DNA from: Helopsaltes ochotensis
Lineage: Eukaryota; Chordata; Aves; Passeriformes; Locustellidae
Direction of reading: 5' to 3'
NCBI GenBank assembly: GCA_013400155.1
Contig: VXBM01001221.1
Coordinates: 52,406 to 116,405 of the forward strand
DNA: 64,000 bases
This document shows, piece after piece, positions 23,521-35,276 of the stretch (the first letter of the stretch is position 1; each line of letters opens with the position of its first letter). The notes below the pieces were generated by a model that worked only from the letters and a program-made list of their open reading frames with translations, was not told the origin of the DNA and searched no databases. A program made the position numbers and the translations under genes.

Positions 23521-26500
23521 GCAATTAAAAGATTGCTAAGATAAGAATCAGGGTTTCTTTAATAACTGTGCATTGCTGTAAATAAAGGGAAACTGTGGGA
23601 AGGAATTTGTTCCTGAGTGGTGAAGGAAAGGCTAGAAAACATTCCTTTGCTAGTCACAAAGGCAGAATCTAACCATCTTTTAGTTCTTCCTCTCCTCAGC
23701 TCATGAGGACTTTCAATGAATTCCATTCATTAACAATTTTAACAGGGAAAAAAGTTTTTCTTATGTTGTGACTTCAAACCACTGCAAGCTATATAGAAGG
23801 GTTTTCTAGGTGATTTTACTTTCTTGATGGCAAAGATTTTTCAAACTTCTATTCATACATAATTTAAGGATTTCAGGCGAAAAATTCAGTGCATCTTCAA
23901 CGAATAGGTACAATACAGAATAAAGTTAAATACAAAGGTCTTCTAAAATTTATTTCCAGTATCTCTTAAACACTCACAACTCCATGAAAAAATTTGCAAT
24001 TGTCTTTATTTGGTATTTCCCAGAAATTATATAGTCTAGTATAACTGTTAAATGTGGATCATGTGTATGTCCTGCTACATTTATCTTGTCATTCAAATAG
24101 ACAATTGTGGGGAGGGGAAAGGAATAGTTTTTAACTCACACATGGAAGATATGACTGAGATCTTAGAACAGGATTCAGACATTGACTTGCATCTAGTTTT
24201 GCTTTGGAGTGTTCCCATTCATTTTATTGTTATGGTGATAGTTATTAAAACAATATGTAATTTGACACTCCATTTGATCAGGGGAATGTAACCTGACAGT
24301 ATTTCATAACACTTTATTTGCCTTATCAGCCACCTACAGATTTTTAAGTACTTACTGACATAGTAAGTATATTAACAGCTTTTAGTTTTAATTAACCTCT
24401 AATGGCTCACCCATTAGTACATGTAAAGCACAATCACAATTCAAGAGACGATTGACATCCCAAGACAGCATGCTAATCAATATAAAAGCAGCTGCGACAA
24501 TACAGCTCTGGCACTGTAATAAACTCCATCCTTTAGCTGTACAGGTCTCCTGTAAACAGTTGGATGCCAAATTTTTACTTCTGATTAAAAGTAAACGTTG
24601 TGACCCAATCATATGCATCTCGAATATTTACATTTCTTTCTGTAAGAAGATATCTGTTTCGAAATTTTCTTCTGTATTGTTCTTCTTGCACAGCTGTAAA
24701 GACCACAATGGTATTTTTAAAAACACCACACAAATAATCCATTCTAGTTTTAGGTCTGCATGTACATATAAATAAAATTTTTGGATTAAATACTTTTGCT
24801 CTTGCTGTCATAAACTGGAAAATTCTGAGTTTCTAGTCTAATACTAAAATGTGAAAAATAACAACCCTGATAAAATATTATCAAGAGATTGCTTTATGAG
24901 AAAACCATGACTTGTTTATCTTTTAATCTGACATCACCTTCTTACAGCTGTTATTGTATCTGCTTATCTTTTCTTTCTCTGATTTTGATTTTCGGTTGAA
25001 GTGAAGCTTTTGGATATTTTTGGTTGTTGTGACTTTCAATCATAAATGCTTCAAGGTAGTTGTAGGGGATCTAGATGAGACTTTGATAGACTTCCTTCTT
25101 GTATTTCAGCTTTACTGTGGTATCTATTTTCAGGAATGGGATAAAGGCTTGTTTTTAAAAGAAGTCTCCGAATGTTTATTGCATCTGCTATAAATGAATA
25201 CTCAAACTGAGGTGTGGTGCTATGTCCACAGATGCATAAGAGTAAATCTGACCTATGTATTTACACAGAACCGAGGTTGGCCCATCAGGTACCTCAATTT
25301 CTTTAAATGTTGCTTAGCAGAGCAAATGCTTAACCTTAAGGAGCAGCATTAACCAGTCTTGATCTGTGTGCTGGAATGCTTCCTAAAGTTTAAACAGAAT
25401 TATGGAGGTTAAACCTAGAGTACCATATATTTACCTTGTAAATACTCAGGAATGGAGATTACAAATAATTTAAACACCTAACTTCCTTTAATTTCAGTAG
25501 TGCTTGGACTCCAGAATGCCATAATGACTGGAGCTTTGTAAAACCATCTGCATTTAAAAATGGATCATGAAGGTGACTGTGAATTCCCCTAATGCACAGA
25601 ATTACCTGTTTAGATAAAATTCTGCAGATTGTAGGATTAAAGAAAAGAATGCCCTCTTTCACAAGAGAAAGATGAAAGAGAGAGGGGAAAGCGAGCCATG
25701 GGAATGTTTTCTTCCTCGTGAGTATAGTTAAGGAAGGTGAACAAAGCAAATAAAGATTAATATCCTTAAGCTTGAAAAACTTGATTTTGATGTCAGAGAC
25801 TTTGAATGTGTTCACTCAAAGTTTAGCAATATAAGTTCAGGAACTTAAATCAATATACCTATGCCCTTTCTAAAATGAGTAGCTATGGAATAGCCTTTAA
25901 AATGGTTTGGACAAGAAATCTCACACGGGCAAGACACCTGTGTAATGTTATGAAGGAGCTTAAATTTTTTTGCGCTCTTATTTCAAGTGGTTAAAGCTGA
26001 CTGTGTGTGTATCCTTTTTTTCCAATATATATTATATTCTGAACTCATATTCTCTATGTTGGTCATATAACTGCAGCTGTGATTGTAAAGAAATGATTCC
26101 TCCCTTGAGGAAAACACCAGACCTTCATCTCCTCTGTAGACATTAATCTTTGTTGTGTGGCCACAGTTTCTTCAAAGTGCACTCTGTCAGTGTACATCAT
26201 TCAAAGCACTGCAAGGAATTAATGGTCCTCTTAAGCAAAGCACTTAATTCCTCTACTTCACTCACAGCTAGGGTAGTCCAAAAGAATAAATAAGATCATC
26301 TACCTCCTTACACTGAGGGTAATAGGTACCACGGTAACTTAGAGGTTATGTTAGAATTTTAGAACTTATTTATTTCTGTGTTGTTTGATCATTGGAAGGT
26401 GATTTGATGAAGATTATAAGTCAATTGAATATTAAATTATTTATAAAGCATGACATTTCAGATATGCTTATGAGAGAATTAAAAGTCATAATAAAGTGAA

Positions 26501-28291
26501 TAATTTTAATTTTTTTCTTACTAAATATTTCCCAGATCTCATATATTGAATGATAATAGTAATACTTAAAGGTTCATATGAAGGTTGCTGTGAATATTAA
26601 TTCAGCTCCTCTGGGAAAATAGTATGGGAATAAATATTTGGAAAAGTTACATTATTATGAGAGCATGGTTTCATATGGAAACGGGTGTATTTGGGATTTT
26701 CTTCATTTGGAAATTTGACTTTGCAGAGCCAAAGTCCTTTAATACCTCATTTTGGACAAAAGATTCCTTCACAATCTACAATAAGATAGGATAACTATAT
26801 TTATAATGCAAAGAAAGACAGGTACTCTATAAAACATGGTAGGAGAAATATTATTCAATTGGGCAGTGTATTTTTGTTCTTTCAAGTAGCTGGTTGAAAA
26901 AAAAAATAGGTGCTTTGAAAATTGCTGGTTTTATTCTCACACTATTACATCTAAATATATCTTGAATAAATAGCTTGACCTCCAATTGCTAAAGTATTTA
27001 GATGTGTTCAGGTAACCTAGAAATATTTTAAGAAATATTTGTCTCCAAACGTTTGGAAAAATGTGTATTTGAAAGTAAACAGCGAATGATATTACATAAA
27101 AACTTAATACCTCAAATTCTGCTTCTATACATGACTGTAATATTTTTTGTATGCAAATATAAAAAGCTCCTATGGACCTTGCTTACATTGCAAAATATCT
27201 GAAGGTTTTTTAATAACACTTTAGAAGTTGTGAGTACTGTTCTATGATCGTTTTTGTAGATAAGATCTATGAAATATTCTCCAGTAGATATATAAATGGA
27301 ATGTGTGGATTTAAGTGTTATGGTTTGGTTTAAATTTGTAGGGTTTTTTTTCCCTAAGATGTAATTGTCTAGCAGTAAAAAAACACTCTGTAATTCATAA
27401 AGTTGTTATAAGACTAAGGTTGTTTTTTTGTTTTTTTGGGTTTTTTTTAAGAGGAAAGAGAATAGTTGGGCCATATAAGTTTTAGGCTCAAGGATTAGTT
27501 TGAGTAAAAACAACCCACCTTTTACTATCTTACCATACCTGGCATTTGAGCTAAGAGGATTATCTCAAAGAAAGCTAAATAGTCTAAGCTGATTAATACA
27601 TTTTTGTAAACCTTTGTCTCAGGTTTGTGGAGCTCTGATTATGAAAATATAATCTTTGATCTGCATCAACACACTATTTCCCTTCTCTAATTCCTCGTTC
27701 AGACTTGTTATCTGAATACCAACCACTACACAACATACCAGTAGGAGACTTTGGGACTATCATTCCCCCCAGGATCATGCTCTTAGCAATACAATTGCCC
27801 AAAGTCTCTCAGTGATGTGACCAGGCGCTGTCGTATTTGGAATCACATAGCCCAACTTTAGCACTTAAGGATACTAAAATGGTGGGGCATCCTTATGGAT
27901 TGAGAGCCCAGCACAAGTTATAGGAAGTGGGTTTATTTAATCCCCTCTAATTCTGACTTTTTCTTTGGAAATGGGGAAAATATACTTCATAACTTTTAAA
28001 AGCCAGTAAAATTAGCTTATGTTCTTGGCTGTAGCTATGCTGTGCATCAGCCTGCTAGTTGGTTTTTTGTTTTAAGTCTGATAGAATTGCCCTAGTGTTG
28101 GCTCAGAGATCAAACAAAAGAGTCATTACTCCCACTTCATGTTCCAAGACCTCTCATGTTCAATCAGGGTTTTTTTCAGTTTATAGAAGCTTTTGGAACA
28201 GGGCTCTCTGTGTATTTGCAATGCTGTACACGTTTCATGTTACAGGGCAGACTAGGCAGAAACCAAGCCATTCAGTAATTACTCAAGCCAA
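23521..28291. other. Unique non-coding stretch, possible conserved elements
   Basis: No gene or clear transposon is visible over about 4.8 kb. The block at 24380-24640 has balanced composition with few homopolymers and stands out from the AT-rich surroundings. A G/T patch lies near 27418-27450. Confidence 0.6.
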
Positions 28292-28505
28292 TAGAGAATC
28301 ACAGAATTGCAGAAGCAATTAGGCTGGCAAGGAATTCTGAGATCATCAAGTCCAACCTATGACCAAACACCATATCTACTAGACCATGATACTAAATGCC
28401 ACATCCAGCTTTTCCTTGAGCCCTTTCAGGGATGGTGACTCTGCCACCTCCCTGGGCAGACGCGATATCTAACCACCCTTTCTGTGAAGAATTTCTTCCT
28501 AAAGA
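28292..28505 (-). mobile_element. CR1 LINE 3' fragment, minus strand
   Basis: It starts AGAATCACAGAATTGCAG, followed by TTAGGCTGGCAAGGAATTC, GATCATCAAGTCCAACC, AAATGCCACATCCAGC, TTTCAGGGATGGTGACTC and GAAGAATTTCTTCC, all in the usual reverse-complement CR1 order. About 210 bp remain. Confidence 0.93.
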
Positions 28506-31243
28506 AGAGAAAGATGGTCTTTGGGGTCTATGATCTTTTGGAGTAGTCTCAAGTAGATGAGTTTTACTCTTTGGATTGCTTGGTAAGCATGAGCACATGT
28601 ATCACGGGTTTTAAAATAAATTAAGCCTCAATTTTTTATTTTAATTTTTAAATGAGAAACTCTGGTCTGCTTCATTGTGATAACTAGTCCTCTGAAATCG
28701 CAGTAATAATTGTAACTAATGCTGAGAAAAGTGAAACAGTCATCAACAGGAAGTATTTAATTTACAAACCAGTGTACTGAAAAATATCAATTCTAAAATA
28801 CAAAGTAAAAGAGAATTATTAATATATAATCAGTTAACTTTGTCTTTAAAAAAAAAGTCATACAATGAGAGCATGAAAAAGACTAAAAACTGTCTTGGTA
28901 ACATGCCATTGCATTACTTCCATGACCACTGAACAGCTGCTTCATTTTTTCTTTATTTTTTTTTCTCCAACAATAAACTGAAAATTAAGGATGTTTGCCT
29001 GTTAGTGGAATCTCTTCCACTGAAGTAAAGATATTGAACACTGGCTGGTGAATAACCTGGTGTCCATAGGAAAGGGCTAAAAGTATTTTTCAAAAGTTCC
29101 TTTGGCTCAAGAGCAAATGGGAATAAAAGTTGCTGTTGCTAATGAAACATGATTATGTGAAAAATGCTATTGCTATGAAATATGCTTTATAACTACACTA
29201 ACAAGAAATAATCTGCAAGGCTGTTTAATTGTTTTTTGATAATTTTTGCTAGTGCATATTTTGCAACTATCTATGGAGAGATCTCATAATGGTATTAAAA
29301 GATGGTTTATAAGTATTATATATTTTCTGTCAGAATGGAATTCTATTATAAAATTTCCAGTAAACACAAAATATCCCTTTCTATTTTTAAAGCAAATTAG
29401 AGTTTTGTATATTTAAGAAATGTAGTGCCTTTAAAATGTGAAGGAAGCAATCTCATTATCATGATTTTCATGTTATAATTATTTTTCATGTTTTGGTAAG
29501 TATATTACTGAAAATGTTCAATAAAAAAATGCAAACAAGATGACTAGTACAGCAAGCTGTTATATTTTGCTCTATTGCTATAGAAAATTGCTGTGCCACT
29601 TTAATATGGGTTCATGGTTGTAAGGTACGGAATGGTTGTTGCAATGGATAGGTCCTTATATAAATGGCTGTGAAAACCAAATGCCTCTCCTTTACTCAGC
29701 TCTGGAACTATCCAACAAAATTGCTTTAAATATTTGGATGGCTTTGTCAACACTTAATGAATTCTGGCCATCATAAATCTCAGCTGCCCTTCCTGAGTAA
29801 AACCCAAAATTACCAGAGTTTCATGGCCTAAGCTGCCCTTGCCATATGGCGAGTGCAAATGTTTCTAAAGCAGCAAATGTTCTGTCAAGAGTTCCCAGTG
29901 ATGTTTTGATTGGATTGCCCTATTATCTGAACAAGTCTGCCAAAAGAAAGCACCTGCACAATGAAAAGTGTGCAGAAGCTGCCAGTCTGTAGCAAGGGAA
30001 GGAAAGTGAAGCATGTAGTGACAAGTCACCCATCATCAGAAGATATGCTGCATAGGTTATAAAAGATTTTACAGCACACCTGCTCTCACAAAATATCTCT
30101 TGCAAAAGAAGAGAGATGGGGGCAGCATGTGGGTGTGAAAGAGCTAACCTAGCTCCAGTAAACTTCTGTCCCTGAAGGTGCCGAATCATAGCTTAATATG
30201 CTGTTACAGCTTACAAAACTATGAACTCCTCAGTGGCTTCTTAGCCAGACCTTTCCAGAGAGGTTATCAAACAGTAACTCCAGAGAGGGTAGATACATTC
30301 CTTTTCCATATTCAGTTTTGTTCCAGCTCTAAGATGCCAATGCTGTATGCAGATTTTTATTCTCTTGGACAGTCTGGCCTGGAGCGTATTATTCACTTGT
30401 TATAATTGATATCTGAATATGCAAATGCATTAAGGAACTGACAAAAGTAAAATTATTTTTTCTCTTCTGAGGAAGAATGCTTAATGAGAGTCCATTTGCT
30501 GTTTTCCACTTTTCTGGAGACTGTATATCATCTTTAAGTGGATTGAGTTATATTTTGCATATATTTATTGAGAAAAAGTTTCACATGAACATGTGACAAA
30601 TATTATTTGTTGTGTATGTAGGTTTACAGGTCATTACCATTTCTGTCTCTGAGAGGGATATATAGCTATACTGCACCTGTTGTTCTCAAGAAAAAATAAA
30701 ATTCAATCTTACCTAGCAGCCAGAAGTGTGTGAAGTGTTACCAGGACATGATCTCTGTGCAAATCCCTTGGCTTGGCCTTAGTACTATAAATTTTGCTGT
30801 GTACTCTGTCATGGAACTGAAGGAAGGGAAGTGGTGCAGAGAGGGTATTGTAGATCAGATCAAGGCAACAGAAATAGACCCTGTCATAAGAAAAAAATAA
30901 AAGCAACAGGATGGTGGGAATAGGGTGGAGGTTGGGAGATTTTTCTTTTAGTAAGGTAGATTAGAATTGAGTGGGAGTATAGCAAAAATCCAGGCAGGGG
31001 GAATGGGGGAAGATAGATGGTATTAGCAGTTTTACGAGAACCTTTTGGGATAGATTTTTTTATTTTATCCCCACTGTAGAAATGGATCAATTCATCTGTT
31101 AATGGATTTTAAAATTCCAGTTTAAGGTCAATAAAACTTAATTGTCCTTCCAGACATACCTTTGCATATTGTAGTTCTAAATTTTTCCCACACTAAAATT
31201 CCATCAAATATAAAAGGGAGAACTGGAGTATAATAAAAGTGAG

Positions 31244-31291
31244 TTGTCTCAGTAAAATGTTGTCTCAATAAAACCTTGTCTCAGCATACCT
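31244..31291. repeat. Three-copy 16-bp tandem repeat
   Basis: Three adjacent 16-bp units each start TTGTCTCA (31244, 31260, 31276). The first two end in RTAAAA plus two bases; the third is more diverged. Confidence 0.88.
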
Positions 31292-32667
31292 GATCTCCTA
31301 CTCCTCACAGGGTCAATGCAGCTGTTACACAGACACTGCATCAAATGTCAGTTGTGCACTGTCCAAATTCTAACTGTGTAGATGTTTTGAAAGACTTATG
31401 TTCTAGATGATGCTGCAACAAAGCTTATCAAGCACGGCATCAGTCTTGGGACTTGCAATGTTCTAGCCCTCAGTAAAGCATTCTATTAAATAAGCTAGTT
31501 GAAAATTCCTGGAGGATGTATCTTACTCTTTAAAATTACAACTTGAAATAAAAGCAAATGTGAGAAAAGTTTATTTTGTCTTTGGAGATCTGTCTGATAG
31601 AGGCAGAATGATATTTGCTACTAGCATTTCCATAATTTGTGGAGTGTTGAAGTGATCTTCTCACTTTCCCTTTCCCAAAGTATGCTTTGGGTATTTAAAA
31701 ACAATCCATTTTGACTTTTCTTTATTCCACTCTGTGCATACTTTCATAATTCACCTTAGTATGAAGTTGACAAGCTAGGAGAAAAAACATAATGCTGTTT
31801 TTCAAAACCTTTTTTTACATTCTCGCACCTCACCGTCAGTCCACCTTTGCCTGATAGTTTTCTTCCTTTCTTAGTATACTACTCTCCAAACCAAATCACA
31901 GTCTAACAAGCTTATTCTCACATCAGTGATGTATCCTGTACACTATAATTATTTTCCGTAAACTTTTTTGCACTTTTAAAATTGTGGTTTTTCTTCATGG
32001 ATGCTAAGTATGATTTAGGGTTTTCAGAATGCTTAAGGCAGTAGAAATTAATATTATTTGGGTCTTAACCCTATTTAGCATTGGAATTTGTAACTGTTTT
32101 CCTTCTTTTTCATTATTGCCTTACTTAAAGTAAGATGTTTTGTAAAATAAAAAGGTTCAGAAATAGGGGAAAAAGAGTTCTGTGGTTACAGTGTCTTGAA
32201 TGCTGCGAACATGCAAGCAGATCTCTAGAGACTATCTCTAAAGACCATACAGAGTATCTCTTCATTATCGCTACATAATTCCATAATAATGATACGAATG
32301 ATACAAATACAGTTGGTAGGAATACTTATATAAGAAAACCAGAAAAACCTACTACCTACTATCCCTTTTTCTGAAAGATCAACTTGAAAAGTAGCAAAGT
32401 TAACACTGATTGAAGGAAATGCAGTGTATTACCTTTCAAAATCTGCTATCCTTTAACTTTCACACATTTTCCAGAAGTTTTTCTTTAGTTGTATGTTTGG
32501 GGGCAATGGAGAGAATGTATGAACCATGATCTGCTACGTAGCATACATACCTGCACTGCAAGAAAGAAAATACCTCTGACAAGGTAAATGAATTAATTTA
32601 TTTATATGGTAGTCTGGACATTTTCTATGAAGCAATAGATGTTAGCCACTGGATTAAAAAAACTGTT

Positions 32668-32688
32668 TGGATTTTTTTTTTTTTTTTG
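32668..32688. repeat. Poly(T) run
   Basis: An uninterrupted or nearly uninterrupted run of T of about 19 bases. Confidence 0.85.
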
Positions 32689-33059
32689 GTATGAATGCCC
32701 AGAGATGAAAAATATCTTGATTTGCTTATACACAAATATTAATTTTAAGGACATGGAATTAATACTAAAACCAGTCTAGGTATGGAGAACTGTAACTCTT
32801 GTAAGTCACTGCACTACAGGCATTTCTTAATGTATGTTTTCAAGAGAAAAGTGCTTAAGCAGATATTTTATAAATTAAAATATTTCACTTGCAACAGTTG
32901 CTGGCAGATCCACAAAACCAGTATACCTACATGACAAGCGTTGTATTCTAGTGATGCCAAAATAAGAAAGAAGTCTAGTCACCTGATGACAGGCCATTTT
33001 GTTGCTAGACTTAGACACATTCATCAACCAGCAGGTTTATATTGGATCCATTAAGTTAA

Positions 33060-33096
33060 GAAAAAATAAAAAAAAAGGGGGATTTTTTTTTTTTCT
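33060..33096. repeat. A-run / G5 / T-run
   Basis: An A-rich stretch is followed by GGGGG, an A and then about 12 Ts. The A and T runs could pair as a short hairpin. Confidence 0.75.
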
Positions 33097-34717
33097 AAAA
33101 ATTGCAGGCAACTTGCTGTGCTTGGTTTTTGTGAGAACAATATGCAGAATCAGAAGTTATTTCATTCTCTGACTCTTTAATTCAATTATATCCTAAAACT
33201 CATTGTGTGCTTCAAAAATAAATTAACTGGAGATGTTTTTCTGCTCTCCATCTGCTGCATTTCTTTAAATGTATTACTTCCACTCCTAGATCAGTTTAAG
33301 TGATTTTTTTCCTATCAAACCTCTGGGCATATTTTCTTTTTTTTATGACTGTGTTCTAGAAATTGCCTCATAAACCATGTGACTCTCTAGTTTACTCTTT
33401 TTTCCCTTGCATGAAAAGCAGCCAGTAAAATGCAGCTAATTGTTGTTTTATGTCTATGCTGCTGTAGACTTTATAACTGCATGCTTTGTGTTTTCCGTCT
33501 GTGTTCTGCATCTCACTCGCAGAACAGGGTGTGTGATTTGTAGATCAAATCATCAACAGTTGCATTTGTTGCCCCTTGATGCTGAGAGGCAAAAATGGCA
33601 GAAGAAGCTACTTGAGATAACCAGACCTTGAGTCGTAATTCAGCTGGTTTCCTCACCTTTGGATGTTCCCTTCCAAAGCATTTCTGCTTTAATTTGAATG
33701 GCTGATACAGCTGCTCAAGATTTCCACAGTAGTATTAGCCATGCTAAATAAAAGATGCAAAATGTCTTTATAGCACAGCATGTTTCCTGTCTGCTCTTCA
33801 TGGTCTAAGTACAGCTTTAAGATCAGTGAAGGAGTAGCATAAACTTGTGCAGATTTCTCCCAAGTATTAAATGAATCTTGAATTAGTAGCATAGCTAAAT
33901 ATTTATGGTTAACTAATAAATCACCATTATACCTGGTTGATAGGAGCTCAAGTAAAATTATTAAATTTCACTGGTTACAAAATGGGGAGTGGTCAGAAAA
34001 ACTGCAGCACTTTTCCTAAACCATTTAAGTACTCTGAGATATAATACCACTATCCAACTTTGAAATCCCTACATACGTTTATATTCAAATTATTATACAT
34101 AGAAGTCAACCATGCTTTCATTGGATTAAGGGTAACCTGACTGAGACTTTGTCCAGGAGGCCGAAGAAGTTGGTACAATTTCTTCAAATATATGATTTGA
34201 GATAGGGCAAACCATTTATTCTTGCATTTGTTTTTTCTCTTTGGGAAGTACATGTAGTACTTGTATATGTTAAAGACTTTTTATTATGTGCAATTTGCAT
34301 TTTTAAAATTGTTTGGCATCCTTAAATGAAGATTTATTAAGAAACAGAAATTAACAAATCTTCAAGATAGATATATGTGCTGTTGAACAGATGTCTGTCT
34401 TGATACCTTTATGCTACTCTAATACTGTCTTCATAGAGACAAAAATTGAACAGCTGTTGAGTTTTCAAATGAATGTAATAAAACTGAATTTTCTTGTCAT
34501 GCTGATAGCTATCCTAAAAACAAAAAAGACCAGTTTCATGCCACTGCTCCAGTATTTAGTACAATTAGTCTTAAGAAGTCCTATGTAATTGGTTGTCTAA
34601 CTGTGTTAGCTGGGGTTTTGAGCTTTTAATAGTTGATTCAAGTCTTACCTCTTTCCCAGTAAAGACCATAACTTTAAGAAATCTGTTTCGTGTTTTTCAC
34701 TGCTTGTTGTACAGAGG

Positions 34718-35276
34718 TGTGCTGGTTTTGTCTAGGGTAGAATTCGATTTCTTCACAGTTGCTGATATGGGGCTGTATTTTGGATTTGTGTTGAAAGCAG
34801 GGTTCATAATGCAGGGATGCTTCCACTATAGCTGAGCAGGGTTTGCCAAGAGCTTTTCTGCCCCTCATCCCACCAGCGAGGAGGCTGTGGGTGCCCAAGA
34901 GAAGGGGACAGGAGAAGGCTGGGACAGCTGGCTCAACTGAGCAAAGGGATATTCCATACCATATGGGGTCATGCTTAGCATAAGTATCAGGGGAAGAAGG
35001 AAGGGAGGGGACACATTTAGAGTGATGATGTTTATCTTCCCAAGTCATCATGACAGGGAATGGTGCCCTGCTTTCCCAAAGATGGCTGAACACCACGGGA
35101 AGTGGTGAATGATTTCCTTGTTTTGCTTTGCTTGTGTGTGAAGGTTTTACTTTGCCTATTAAGCTGTCTTTATCTCAACCCACGAGACTTTTCCTATTTC
35201 CTCCCCCATTCCACAAAGGGAGAATGAGTGAGAGGCTGTGTGGGGCTTAGCTGCTTGCTGAGGTTAAACTATGACA
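34718..35276 (+). mobile_element. Complete solo-type LTR (family 1), plus strand
   Basis: The element begins TGTGCTGGTTTTGTCTAGG and ends AGGTTAAACTATGACA, giving TG...CA termini and a length of 559 bp. Inner landmarks are TGAGCAAAGGGATATTCCAT, GATGGCTGAACACCACGGG, TTGCTTTGCTTGTGTG and TGTCTTTATCTCAACCCACG, which I recognise from a common avian ERV LTR. The usual TATA box and polyadenylation signal are degraded. The flanks (AGAGG before, ATGGT after) do not form a clean target-site duplication, and there is no internal retroviral sequence beside it. Open frames of 140 and 80 codons here are not genes. Confidence 0.95.

Larger units (their letters stand above)
28506..34717. other. Unique non-coding stretch
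   Basis: About 6.2 kb with no gene or recognised transposon. It contains a 16-bp three-copy tandem repeat (31244-31291), A and T homopolymers near 32670 and 33060-33095, and a low-repeat block at about 29580-29940 that could be conserved. Confidence 0.6.

Noticed and set aside
25200..25265. Segment (GCATAAGAGTAAATCTGA and following) resembling an ancient amniote repeat
   Set aside because: The match is too short and was judged from memory of a pattern only.
31244..31291. Tandem 16-bp repeats considered as a CRISPR-like array
   Set aside because: There are no spacers, the units are directly adjacent, and the host is a vertebrate.
33440..33631. 63-codon frame with a hydrophobic start and basic tail, briefly considered as a small membrane protein
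   Set aside because: No second line of evidence. Such frames are expected by chance in 64 kb.
34674..35096. 140-codon minus-strand open frame
   Set aside because: Antisense to a recognised LTR, with no domain features.
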